DNA of 64,000 nt from Massilia sp. H6 (GTDB taxonomy: Bacteria > Pseudomonadota > Gammaproteobacteria > Burkholderiales > Burkholderiaceae_D): positions 2,356,001 through 2,420,000 of the forward strand of contig NZ_CP103371.1 in the NCBI RefSeq assembly GCF_024802625.1. The letters are read 5' to 3'. Shown one piece after another: positions 53,504 through 61,860 of this stretch. The first letter of the stretch is position 1, and each line of letters opens with the position of its first letter. A model generated the notes under the pieces. That model saw only the letters and a list, made by a program, of their open reading frames with translations. It made no database searches and had not been told where the DNA came from. The position numbers and the translations under genes are program-made.

Positions 53504-53817
53504 TTATCGAGTTACCAGAGTTTGACTTTGAAATTCCCCACCCAAATCCAGTGGCAATCGAGCCATTGCTCCGTAGAGTCCGCCAGTTTCTTGACGCAAA
53601 AGGAGTAGGCAGAAATGAATACGCCCTAGGTAGCCAAATCGCGGCTGGATTTGGCGAGCTTGTTATTAAGAAGATAAATAGCTTTTGGCTAGTATATAAC
53701 ACCGAACGCGGAACAAATTTTGATCTGGCGGTATTTTCAAATGAGTTTCAATCGGTCAACTATTTTATTTTTCGACTAACAGGTGAAAAAGAGAAGATCG
53801 ATTGGTCGACTATCTGA
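53500..53817 (+). CDS. Candidate immunity protein for the TNT-type toxin
   Basis: The 105-residue acidic-to-neutral protein (MIIELPEFDFEIPHPNPVAI at the start) overlaps the toxin-domain stop by ATGA, the normal position of an immunity gene for an Rhs toxin. It has no signal peptide or membrane segment and is rich in aromatic residues near its end (FRLTGEKEKIDWSTI). I do not recognise an immunity family. The assignment rests on position. The gene is AT-rich relative to the rest of the window, consistent with horizontal acquisition. Confidence 0.6.
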   Translation: MIIELPEFDFEIPHPNPVAIEPLLRRVRQFLDAKGVGRNEYALGSQIAAGFGELVIKKINSFWLVYNTERGTNFDLAVFSNEFQSVNYFIFRLTGEKEKIDWSTI

Positions 53818-53945
53818 CAAGCACAGCGGGAAGTTTATTTTTGATGAGTTGATCAGATTGCTCGGCTAGAATCAATATTCATATCTAAAGCCTGCGGTAG
53901 GTTACTTACGCGGCGAACACTTGTGCCAACGAATAGAGGAGTGTC

Positions 53946-54602
53946 ATGTCTAAAAAATCAGACAACGATAACCGTTCCAATCAATTAAACCCCAACCATG
54001 CCGAGTATACGAACTGTCGTGGCGCAGGCAAGGGGAGGGGTGGCGGTGAAATTGATGGCGATTATGATGAGCCTGGAAGGGGGAGAAGGAATTGGTCAGG
54101 ATATTCTTCCGCCATCGGTTCCGAGCGTATTGAGAGAACCCGGTACTACTTTGCGGCTACGGCTTTCGACGGAACGGCAGCGTATGTTCGATTCCAGACT
54201 GAAGTAACAGTCACCAGCTTTTCTCGGGGCAGCGAAAAGGCCCGCGATCTCGCAGAGAATGCAAAAGACGCTCTACTCGGTCACCTGCGGCGGAAATGCC
54301 CGCTCGGCGTCGCCTACTGGCGTCTTGCAACCGATGAAAGCCGGGGTGAGTTTTTTTGGTACATGCCCCCTCTAACCGATAACGAGTTCACAAGAATGCC
54401 GGAAATTTATGGAGCGGTCGAGCGGCAAAAAATGTCGACCTGGTATTCCACGGTTCGAACCCAATCGCAACAGTTAGACCTCTTGTTCGATTGGGGGAAA
54501 CACAATGATGCAGTCGATCTAGGAGTCATCAAGAGTGACGTCTTCACGATCGCTCCGGAAACTTACGCCTTGGCAAACTGGCAAATCCAGGAGTATCCCT
54601 AA
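53946..54602 (+). CDS. Hypothetical protein, unknown family
   Basis: The 218-residue protein starts with a hydrophilic, Asn/Gly/Arg-rich tail of about 60 residues (MSKKSDNDNRSNQLNPNHAE). A compact domain of about 155 residues follows: YYFAATAFDGTAAYVRFQTE, VTSFSRGSEKARDLAENAKD, GVAYWRLATDESRGEFFWYM and STVRTQSQQLDLLFDW. There is no signal peptide, membrane segment or recognised catalytic motif. It lies 128 bases downstream of the toxin-immunity pair in the accessory region. An inverted repeat GCCTAATT/AATTAGGC follows at about 54687-54715. Confidence 0.55.
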   Translation: MSKKSDNDNRSNQLNPNHAEYTNCRGAGKGRGGGEIDGDYDEPGRGRRNWSGYSSAIGSERIERTRYYFAATAFDGTAAYVRFQTEVTVTSFSRGSEKARDLAENAKDALLGHLRRKCPLGVAYWRLATDESRGEFFWYMPPLTDNEFTRMPEIYGAVERQKMSTWYSTVRTQSQQLDLLFDWGKHNDAVDLGVIKSDVFTIAPETYALANWQIQEYP

Positions 54603-54810
54603 CCTCTGCCGCGCAATCCAGATATGACCGGTTGAGGGCTACCTGCCCAGACTTAAAGCGTCCGCTTCTACTTCCCACTGCCTGCCTAATTCTGTTAAAA
54701 AATAAAATTAGGCGCTTTCGGGAGAGTGGCGGCGGTTTAAACGTGCGATACCCTCAGATTGAAATATTTAATTCGACGCTAGCGCCGTACATATCCGGAT
54801 TATTAGGAAA

Positions 54811-54945
54811 CTAACTTAATATTAGTGCGAGTAAAATAATGGTTGAGGACAGTGTCCAAAAGAGCCAATTCAAAAATTTGCTTTTTCTCGTCTTTATATT
54901 TACAAAAATTTCAATTATTAAACTGAAGATTGTTTCGCCAAACAT
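54811..54945 (-). CDS. 44-residue membrane peptide
   Basis: A short frame starts at an ATG preceded by GGAGGA at ideal spacing, which is a very strong ribosome site. The peptide begins MFGETIFSLIIEIFVNIKTR, has a basic middle (RKSKFLNW) and ends with a hydrophobic helix (LFWTLSSTIILLALILS). Codon use is AT-rich, unlike the chromosome. It could be a small membrane protein or a type I-toxin-like peptide; sequence alone does not decide. An in-frame extension to 55023 is less likely. Confidence 0.45.
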   Translation of the reverse strand: MFGETIFSLIIEIFVNIKTRKSKFLNWLFWTLSSTIILLALILS

Positions 54946-55023
54946 TTCTTCCTCCTGTTGATTTGAAATGATTTTAGCATTGAGAAGCCGTATATTTCTT
55001 TGCTTCGCATTGATGAAAAGCAA

Positions 55024-55530
55024 GCATCAATAGAAAATCAACCTTTCTAGACTAAGGCTGGAAGGTCGGTGATCCGCGATTTTGCGTTTGAGATATGTGT
55101 TGCTGATCCAGCGGTTGCTCAACTTTTCCGATGAGCAGATTGAGTTTCAACGCGGCTGGTGGATTTGTCGCATCTGCTGGGCGAACTCGGCACGCGCAGC
55201 CAGCACGCCCACCGACAGTGCGTTCACGCGATCAGGGCATTGCGCAACGATGTTTCCTTGAATTGGACTACGAAGCAGCGACGAGGGCACTTGATGACGC
55301 GATGGCGATCATCAATCATTTCGCTGTTCAAGAGCATGAGGAGCCTTGCCAACTACCTGGCGCGTCTTGAAGCAGAGTGCCAGTGCCAGCGGCAGCGCGC
55401 CGCCGCGCCCTGCCAGCTTGGTAGCGGGCAAGCGGCGAAGCGCCGTCAGGACCTGACCGCACTTCGCATCGTTAAAGATTGGGGCGGTGGATTGAAGATG
55501 TTTCCTCGTCCCGCTCCGGGGCATCGGTCG
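55024..55530. other. Gene-free stretch in the accessory region
   Basis: About 500 bases between the membrane peptide and the PEP-CTERM remnant. Several frames are open on both strands but none shows a ribosome site or a recognisable domain. The GC content returns to a high value around 55370-55450. I see no tRNA, terminator or transposon end. Confidence 0.4.
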
Positions 55531-55950
55531 TTACAGTGTGGACTTGCCCTTGCGGCGCGTCGACGCGATACCTGGCAGTGCAATCCCGAACAAGGCCAGT
55601 GTCGCCGGCTCCGGGACCTTGGTGCCTTCTACTTCGAAAGCGGTAACAAGGCCCGGTTGATCGCTGAAACCGTTTTGGCTATTGATACCACCAAATACGC
55701 GGCCAAGGCCGGAAGTAGTCGAGTAGACTGCATCAAGAGACGTAGCGATATTGCCGCTATTGAGTTTAATGTCCATCAGCAAGCTGCTCACACCATCATA
55801 GTAAAACGTGTCGGCAACATCGATAACGAAATTGAAGCTCGGATTAGGGCCCCGCGCTTGAGCAGAAAACGTCTGCACGCCGCTCATCACAACGATGCCA
55901 ATGCCGAGGTTGGATGCAAAGTTTTTGCTCAGAACAATCGTGTAAAAATT
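55531..55950 (-). pseudogene. C-terminal remnant of a PEP-CTERM exported protein
   Basis: The last 139 codons of a frame end with VPEPATLALFGIALPGIAST then RRKGK. This is a PEP-CTERM sorting signal: VPEP motif, hydrophobic helix and basic tail. The preceding text (FYYDGVSSLLMDIKLNSG, GLGRVFGGINSQNGF) fits the beta-rich body of such surface or exopolysaccharide-associated proteins. The N-terminus and signal peptide are gone, and upstream the frame runs into IS3 transposase sequence, so an insertion probably truncated the gene. Confidence 0.65.
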
Positions 55951-56015
55951 TCCGACAAGAAGGCGATGATTCTCGGTGCAACATGGACTGCCTGTGAGTC
56001 CTTCCCGGTGAATGC

Positions 56016-56755
56016 TCAAGCCGCCAGGCGCAACTCCTGTACTACCGGCAACATGTACGTAATGTCTGTGCCCCACGCGTGGCTCGGCGCACTCGGTTCG
56101 CTGCTCGAGCAGGTTTTCGGCAATTGGCAGGCTATGGTGCGAGTTCGTCGAGGCGACGATCTCGCGCAGCTGCCGGCAGCGCAAGCCCATTTCACGCCGC
56201 AAGCGTGCGATCCGGTCTCGGCCCGCGATGAAGCCATGCTCCCGCAGTTCGGGTTGTACACGCTGCGTGCCGTAGGAGTCGCGGCTCTGCCGGTGCTCGG
56301 CCTGGATAGCCACCTTCAGCACCGCATCCTGCCGGGCTCGCGGGGTAGACCGCATGCGCAGCGAGGCATAAAATCCGCTACGCGAAACCTCAAACGCGCG
56401 GCACAGTCATTCGACCGGATAGTCGGGTCGCATTGCCTTCACCTGCGCGTACCGGGCAGCGACTCCCATGCAAAGTACGCGGTGGCATTTTGATATTTCC
56501 ACCTCGACATTGGCATTAGCTAACTCCTTGCGCAGCCGCGTCACTTCTGCTTCCAGCTCGGCCACGCTTCTGCCGCCTAGGACTGCTGCCGCGCCGTCGC
56601 CTCGTCTGGCTGCGACCCAAGGAGTTCGCCAGCGTGCCCTTCGGCAGAGCCAGGCTTACGCCAGCCTCTTCCAGCGACATTCCTTGCTCCAGCACCGGCT
56701 TGACCGCCTCGGTGCGGAACTCTTTCATGTAGGTGAGTTTTTCTGATTTGCTCAT
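56016..56755 (-). mobile_element. IS3-family insertion sequence remnant (orfA and part of orfB)
   Basis: On the minus strand orfA starts MSKSEKLTYMKEFRTEAVKP and continues VLEQGMSLEEAGVSLALPKG, an IS3-type HTH. A small insertion near 56615-56625 shifts the frame; the other frame continues VAELEAEVTRLRKELANANV and VEVEISKCHRVLCMG. orfB follows with SRDSYGTQRVQPELREHGFI and RIARLRREMGLR, then ends in AWGTDITY, the start of the DDE catalytic core. The rest of the catalytic domain is missing. The element is dead, and I could not identify its terminal inverted repeats. Confidence 0.8.
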
Positions 56756-56812
56756 GTTGACTCCCTTTAGTCAGTTTACCAAACAGGAGTGTTCGAAACT
56801 CTCAGGCTACCT

Positions 56813-57223
56813 CACCGTTTCGTGGTGCTGGCCAAGATGGACAATGCCGGCACCCGCTCGGTCGTCGACAGCTTCTCCGCTGTCCTTAATCGTCAGCCAG
56901 CGGCGCTGCGCAAGTCCATGACGTACGACCAGGGCCGCGAGATGCACGGCCACAAAATCCTGAGCTAGCGCACCGGCGTGCAAATTTACTTTGCCGACCC
57001 ACACAGCCCATGGCAGCGCGGCTCTAACGAAAACACCAACGGTTTGCTGCGACAGTACATGTCGAAAGGCTCTGACTTGTCGATCTACTCCCGGGACGAG
57101 CTCGACGCCATCGCGTTATCCCTCAACACCCGCCCCAGAGAAACGCATGGATGGAAAACACCGCTCGCCGTTTATACCGAGCATATGGCCAGGTTACAAA
57201 TGCAGGCCGATTCGGTTCATTAA
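56813..57223 (+). pseudogene. IS30-family transposase C-terminal remnant
   Basis: One frame reads VVLAKMDNAGTRSVVDSFSA, KSMTYDQGREMHGH, then an in-frame TAG at 56966-56968, then VQIYFADPHSPWQRGSNENT and NGLLRQYMSKGSDLSIYS up to TAA. YDQGREM and the PWQRGSNENTNGLLRQ block with its Glu are the second and third parts of the IS30 DDE site. The N-terminal half is missing, cut where the IS3 remnant begins. The amber codon and truncation make it non-functional. Confidence 0.85.
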
Positions 57224-57347
57224 CCCGGTGTTACAATTGGTTCTTGAGACCGCCCGGTTATGTGGAATAAGCGCGCGCGAATAAGGTTTCGACATGGCTA
57301 GAAGTACAACAGGCTTGGTTCATTTAAATTTTCATCGGAGATGATAA

Positions 57348-57611
57348 TTGGAAATTGCAGGAATACCAGCGATACTTATTGGGTGGGGCGTGCTTGCCAT
57401 AGCTTTCTGCGTGTTTGTACTCGCCTGGCGGCGGCGTTGGAAAATGGCCCTCTGGTATGATCTTATCGGCACGGTCCTGATTGTAATCGCGGGAATGCAT
57501 TTCGATGTGAAGGACCATATCGTCGTGAGTGTTGGCCTCGGTATGACCGCAATATTCAGTCTGATGGAATTCAAGCGCACGCATCCAAAGAAGAATCGCT
57601 ACGAATTGTAA
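57348..57611 (+). CDS. Small two-helix membrane protein
   Basis: The 87-residue frame starts at TTG, preceded by GGAGAT at good spacing. It encodes two or three hydrophobic segments (IPAILIGWGVLAIAFCVFVL, IGTVLIVIAGMHF and IVVSVGLGMTAIFSLM) and a basic end (KRTHPKKNRYEL). No family is recognised. It lies between the IS30 remnant and the DUF2807 gene and may be part of the acquired segment. Confidence 0.5.
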   Translation: MEIAGIPAILIGWGVLAIAFCVFVLAWRRRWKMALWYDLIGTVLIVIAGMHFDVKDHIVVSVGLGMTAIFSLMEFKRTHPKKNRYEL

Positions 57612-57735
57612 ATATATGGGTGGTCCGCTTTGGGTGTCTGACGACTTACTTTCGAGCGAAAGTAAGAAGCTGCTCGAAACAGGCGCATGCTACGACCGAG
57701 AAGCCGATCGTGCGAGAGCAAACAGTGAAGCGCGC

Positions 57736-58542
57736 TTAATCCGAAAACGTGACGCTGCCGGTGCCGGTGCGCCTGACGCTGCGCTCGGCCGGGTTGCCAA
57801 ACACCTCGATGTCGCCGCTGCCCGAGAGCGTTGCCGCCATCGTGCGCCGGGCCTGTACCGTGGTGCTGCCCGAGCCGGTCTGGTCCACCTTGACCGTAGC
57901 GGCGCGCAGATGGCGCGCCTCGAGTTGGCCCGAACCGCTGGCCGTGGCCACCAGTTCGCGGGTGCTGCCGACCACGGTCATGCGACCGGAACCGGTCAGT
58001 GCGACCTCGACGCTGTCGGCGCCGGCCCCGGCGTTCAGTTCCAGCTCGCCACTGCCGCTGAGCGCTGCCCGCACGTGGCGGAAGCGCCCGTTCAAGCGCA
58101 GGCTGCCCGGTCCTTCCATGCGCACCTCGATCCGTTCGCCCGAAAATCCATTGACGCTGCTCGCGCCGCTGCCGTCTACGGCCACGCCCGCCAGGCTTGG
58201 CAGTACCAGTTCGACTTCGAGCGGACGGCGGTGGCGCAGCAGCATGCCGCGGATGCCGATGTGCAGCACAGCGCCCTCGGCACTCACGTCCACGTTGCCC
58301 AGCAGGCGAGATTCGCCGCGCACCTCGAGCGATGGCGTGGGGCCATAGCGTAGCGTCAGGTCGATCGGGCCGTTCAGTTCCACCGCGTTGACGCCGGCCG
58401 GCAGCGCGCGGGTTTCGCTGGCGAACTCGCGGCCCTCGGTGGCCGCTGCCACACCGTTGGCGCGCAGTACCCCATAGGCCAGGGCGATCAGCACGCAGGC
58501 CAGCAGCAGCAGGGCAAATCCGACTTTCAGCAAAGAGCGCAT
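57736..58542 (-). CDS. DUF2807 (auto-transporter adhesin head GIN-type) protein
   Basis: The 268-residue protein has an N-terminal hydrophobic segment (VGFALLLLACVLIALAYGVL). A right-handed beta-helix-like DUF2807 domain follows, with repeated GSG turns (LSGSGELELN, LTGSGRMTV, ASGSGQLEA, QTGSGSTTV, LSGSGDIEV). The family is exported and poorly understood. It is translated right after the HAAS/DUF1700 protein with a one-base gap, the usual pairing in this family. Confidence 0.85.
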   Translation of the reverse strand: MRSLLKVGFALLLLACVLIALAYGVLRANGVAAATEGREFASETRALPAGVNAVELNGPIDLTLRYGPTPSLEVRGESRLLGNVDVSAEGAVLHIGIRGMLLRHRRPLEVELVLPSLAGVAVDGSGASSVNGFSGERIEVRMEGPGSLRLNGRFRHVRAALSGSGELELNAGAGADSVEVALTGSGRMTVVGSTRELVATASGSGQLEARHLRAATVKVDQTGSGSTTVQARRTMAATLSGSGDIEVFGNPAERSVRRTGTGSVTFSD

Positions 58543-58543
58543 C

Positions 58544-59350
58544 TCACGCCCCCTTCAGCAGCGAAACGTTCATGCGGATATAGCGTTTGAGTCCGACAAA
58601 GGTATAGCGGGTGAGCAGCAGCGACAGCAGAAATAGCACGATTCCGCCCAGCACCATCGCCAAACCGACGCCTGTCTGGGTAGTGCGCGACTCGCGGTCC
58701 AGGTCGGTGGTGATCCGGATGCCACTCTCGGCCACCCTTTCGGCGCGGCGGATCACCCCCCCGGAGCGCCCCAGCGCGTCCGCAGGCTCGTCCGCTGCCG
58801 CCGGCCCCGGCTCCGGGCCCGGTTCTTCTTCGTCGTGGATCTCGATGCCGTGTTCGCCGAACGAGATGCGGGTGCGCATGTTGCCGACGGTTTCGCGGCG
58901 CTCGCCGTCGTCGCCGATCACCACCCGATGCAATGGATTGTCGAGCACCAGTTCACTGGCGCCGGCCAGTGAACTGGCGGTAATGGCGATCCCGGAGGCG
59001 TAAAAGCCGATCGCGCAGGCGTAGAGCGCGACCAGCAGTGCGGCGTAAACCGCGGCCGGGATCGCCATGAACAGGTTAAAGACCACCAGCCCGGCGCCGC
59101 CCACCAGCACGCGCAAGGCGTTGGCCGGGGATTTTTTCTCGGCGAAGGCGTGCATGTGGGCGCTGGCGCGCAGCGTAACCGCCACCTTGCGCGGGTCGCC
59201 CAGTTCTGCTGCGATGCTGTCCTGGCTACGGCCAGCCGCAATGCCGTCGACGAAGCGCTGCTCGTACCAGCCCAGCGTTTTGGCCTGCGTCTCCGGCGGC
59301 AAGCCCGTCATGGCGCGCTTGAGCGCGTCGAGATATTCCAGTTTGCCCAT
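58544..59350 (-). CDS. HAAS/DUF1700 family membrane protein
   Basis: The 268-residue protein starts with a HAAS helical domain (LEYLDALKRAMTGLPPETQA, WYEQRFVDGIAAG, ELGDPRKVA). Membrane segments follow (VLVGGAGLVVFNLFMAIPAA and a second near ALYACAIGFYASGIAI), then an acidic linker (DEEEPGPEPGPAAADEP) and a C-terminal membrane helix (VGLAMVLGGIVLFLLSLLLT). Such proteins usually follow a PadR regulator gene, but none is present upstream here. I chose the ATG at 59350. Function is unknown, probably membrane stress related. Confidence 0.82.
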   Translation of the reverse strand: MGKLEYLDALKRAMTGLPPETQAKTLGWYEQRFVDGIAAGRSQDSIAAELGDPRKVAVTLRASAHMHAFAEKKSPANALRVLVGGAGLVVFNLFMAIPAAVYAALLVALYACAIGFYASGIAITASSLAGASELVLDNPLHRVVIGDDGERRETVGNMRTRISFGEHGIEIHDEEEPGPEPGPAAADEPADALGRSGGVIRRAERVAESGIRITTDLDRESRTTQTGVGLAMVLGGIVLFLLSLLLTRYTFVGLKRYIRMNVSLLKGA

Positions 59351-59369
59351 GTGCTGCTCTACCTTTTGA

Positions 59370-59462
59370 TCAGTGATGCCCGACAACCGGAATGCTGTCG
59401 ATCGCGCTGGCCGCGTCCACGGCCAGCGGCGCGAGCGTACGCAGGCCAGGCCGGGAGTTCAT
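59370..59462 (-). CDS. 30-residue small ORF upstream of the HAAS gene
   Basis: An ATG at 59462 is preceded by GGGAAGG at good spacing and opens a 30-codon frame (MNSRPGLRTLAPLAVDAASA then IDSIPVVGHH) ending 19 bases before the HAAS start codon. It occupies the place where a PadR regulator normally sits. It could be a leader peptide or the degraded start of a lost gene. Confidence 0.3.
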   Translation of the reverse strand: MNSRPGLRTLAPLAVDAASAIDSIPVVGHH

Positions 59463-59496
59463 GGCGCCTTCCCTGTCAACGAATATGTCGATACTG

Positions 59497-60936
59497 CTAG
59501 CTTACGCAAGCGCGCGGCTGGTCGCCAGGGTCGTGCGACAGGCTGCGCAATTCGCGGGACAGGGTGCCCGGCGCGCCGATAGCCGTCGCCGCACCGATCC
59601 CGCTACGCACCGCCGTCTCCAGCGTGGCCGGGTAGTCGCTGGCGGTGAAGTCGCCTGCCAGAACCAGTCCTGGCAGCGCGGTATCGTTGCCGGGGCGCGC
59701 CAGGCCGGGCGTGCACGAGAAGGTGGCGCGCTTTTCGGTGATGACCCGGCTCCAGTGCGGCGCAGCCAGTTCAGGACGCCGCAGCTCGTGTGCCAGCTGC
59801 GCGGCGATGGCGGCGGCCAGCGCATCCTGCTGGAGTTGGGCAGCGTCGCCGGCGGCGCTGACCACCACGGCGAGCAGTCCCGCATGGGCCGGGTCGAGCT
59901 GGCCGCGGTCGAAGACGAACTGGCCCCAGCGGCCCAGCGCGGGGTTGTCCAGCAGCGCGTAGAACGGCAGCTCGAGCGCCAGCGCAGGATCGTATTGCAG
60001 GTAGCAGGTAGCGATGGCTTCGTAGTTTAGGGCCGCGAGCTGGGCTGCGAGCTGCGCCGTTTCCGGATAGGGGGAGAGCAGCGCCGCCGACTGCGCCGCC
60101 GGCGTGGCCAGCACGACCGCGTCGAAGCGGGCGTCAAGCACGGCGCCAGCGTCCGCGGCGTCGCCCTGCACCGAGCAGCGCCAGTGCTCGCCGTCGCGGG
60201 TGAGGGCATCGATTCTGGCGCCGGTGACAACGGCGCCGCCATGGCGCTCGACAAAGGCCGCCGCCGCCTGCGGAAACAGGGCGCCCATATCGCACTGCGG
60301 CAGCAGCATGTCCGAGGCGGCGCGGCGCCTGGCGCCCAGGCTGTCGCGCAGCACCGCCAGGAACACCCGGGCCGAGGCGCGCGCGGGCGGCGTATTCAGG
60401 GCGGCGATGCACAGCGGGTGCCACAGCAGCCGATTCAGGCGCGCGCTCTGGCCGAAGCGTTCCAGCAGTTCATCCACCGTGCAATCGTTGTACAGCTGCC
60501 AGCCCATCCACCTGGCGGCGCTGTGCAAGCGCGCCAGCGCCAGCTTGTCGGCGCGCTCCAGGCCCTTGGTGCGCAGCAGCGCGCCAATCAGGTGAAACGG
60601 CGCCGGCCAGCGCGGGGCGACGAAATCCATGCCGCCGCCGACGCCCGGAAACGGATAGCGCATCTGCACCGGCAGGCGCAGCAGGGCGGTATCCGGGTCG
60701 ACACCTACCAGGCGCAGCAGGCGCAGCGTCTCGCCATAGGCGCCGAGCAGGATGTGCTGGCCGTTATCGAGCGTCTTGCCGTGCACTTCGACCGCGCGCG
60801 CACGACCACCCAGGCTGCGCGCAGCCTCGGCCAGCGTGACCCGGTGGCCTGCGCGCGCCAGTTCAACCGCCGCCGCGCAACCGGCCCAGCCGCCGCCGGC
60901 GACCAGGACCCGCAGCCCGGCGCTAGGTGCGGACAT
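59497..60936 (-). CDS. hpnE: Hydroxysqualene dehydroxylase
   Basis: The 479-residue FAD amine-oxidase-type enzyme reduces hydroxysqualene to squalene, the last step of the HpnCDE route. The dinucleotide motif VLVAGGGWAGCAAAVELARA opens the protein. The family segment KTLDNGQHILLGAYGETLRL and the C-terminal FAD contact VLAGDFTASDYPATLETAVR are present. It overlaps the hpnD stop region by 14 bases, so the operon order is hpnC-hpnD-hpnE. No shc cyclase is in the window. Confidence 0.93.
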   Translation of the reverse strand: MSAPSAGLRVLVAGGGWAGCAAAVELARAGHRVTLAEAARSLGGRARAVEVHGKTLDNGQHILLGAYGETLRLLRLVGVDPDTALLRLPVQMRYPFPGVGGGMDFVAPRWPAPFHLIGALLRTKGLERADKLALARLHSAARWMGWQLYNDCTVDELLERFGQSARLNRLLWHPLCIAALNTPPARASARVFLAVLRDSLGARRRAASDMLLPQCDMGALFPQAAAAFVERHGGAVVTGARIDALTRDGEHWRCSVQGDAADAGAVLDARFDAVVLATPAAQSAALLSPYPETAQLAAQLAALNYEAIATCYLQYDPALALELPFYALLDNPALGRWGQFVFDRGQLDPAHAGLLAVVVSAAGDAAQLQQDALAAAIAAQLAHELRRPELAAPHWSRVITEKRATFSCTPGLARPGNDTALPGLVLAGDFTASDYPATLETAVRSGIGAATAIGAPGTLSRELRSLSHDPGDQPRACVS

Positions 60937-61756
60937 AAGTCTTCCAGGCCAGCCACAGCTTGCGCAGTGGCGTAAGCGAGATACGCTGGTTCAGCACATG
61001 GAAGCCGTCGCGTTCGATCTCGTCGAGCAAGGTGCGGTAGATGGCGGCCATCATCAGGCCCGGACGCTGGGCGCGCCGGTCTTCTTTCGGCAGCAGCGCC
61101 AGCGCCTCGTCGTACATGCGCTGCGCGCGCTCGGCCTGGAAGCGCATCAGCGCGTCGAACTTCTCGCTGTGGCGAAAGGCCAGCAGGTCGGCTGCGGTGA
61201 CGCCGAACTGCTGCAGCTCGTTCACCGGCAGATAGATGCGGCCCTTGCGCGCGTCGTCGCCGACGTCGCGGATGATGTTGGTGAGCTGGAAGGCCAGCCC
61301 GAGCTTCTCGGCATACGCCAGGGTCTGCGGGTTGGTGTAGCCGAATATGCTGGCCGACAAGATGCCGACCACGCCAGCGACGCGCCAGCAGTATTTCTGC
61401 AGTCCGGGATAGTCGAGGTAGCGGCTCTGGTCGAGGTCCATTTCCATGCCGTCGATGATCGCCTGCAGATGCTGCTCTTCTAGCAGGTAGGGGGCAAGGT
61501 GCGGTTGCAGCGCCTGCGACACCGGGTGCGTGGGCCTTGCCTGGTACATGCTGGAGATCTCGGTGCGCCACCAGGCCAGCTTGATGCGCGCCACCGACGG
61601 GTCGCTCGCTTCGTCGACGGTGTCGTCGACTTCGCGGCAGAACGCATACAGCGCGGTGATCGCGCGCCGACGCTCCTGAGGCAGGAACAGAAAGCTGTAA
61701 TAGAAGCTGGAGCCGCTCTGGACGGTTTTTTGCTGGCAGTATTCGTCGGGGGACAT
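60923..61756 (-). CDS. hpnD: Presqualene diphosphate synthase
   Basis: The 277-residue squalene/phytoene-synthase-fold enzyme joins two farnesyl diphosphates to presqualene diphosphate. Both Asp-rich motifs are visible: REVDDTVDEASD and NIIRDVGDDARKGR. YYSFLFLPQERRRAITALYA is the conserved N-terminal segment. The start at 61756 gives normal length but has no strong ribosome site; a longer in-frame reading extends into the hpnC region and is not family-like. The intergenic gap to hpnC is about 100 bases. Confidence 0.93.
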   Translation of the reverse strand: MSPDEYCQQKTVQSGSSFYYSFLFLPQERRRAITALYAFCREVDDTVDEASDPSVARIKLAWWRTEISSMYQARPTHPVSQALQPHLAPYLLEEQHLQAIIDGMEMDLDQSRYLDYPGLQKYCWRVAGVVGILSASIFGYTNPQTLAYAEKLGLAFQLTNIIRDVGDDARKGRIYLPVNELQQFGVTAADLLAFRHSEKFDALMRFQAERAQRMYDEALALLPKEDRRAQRPGLMMAAIYRTLLDEIERDGFHVLNQRISLTPLRKLWLAWKTYVRT

Positions 61757-61860
61757 GGTCTTGTTACTTATTGGTCGAAGCGAAAATGGGTGATGCGAAC
61801 CCGCTATCTTAGCCGATGCCGGCACTGCCCAGCGAACGCGGCTGGCTTGATGCGGCCGCC

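Noticed and set aside
55159-56493. A 444-codon plus-strand frame across the IS3 remnant
   Set aside because: It is antisense to recognisable IS3 orfB and PEP-CTERM sequence and has no domain or ribosome site of its own.
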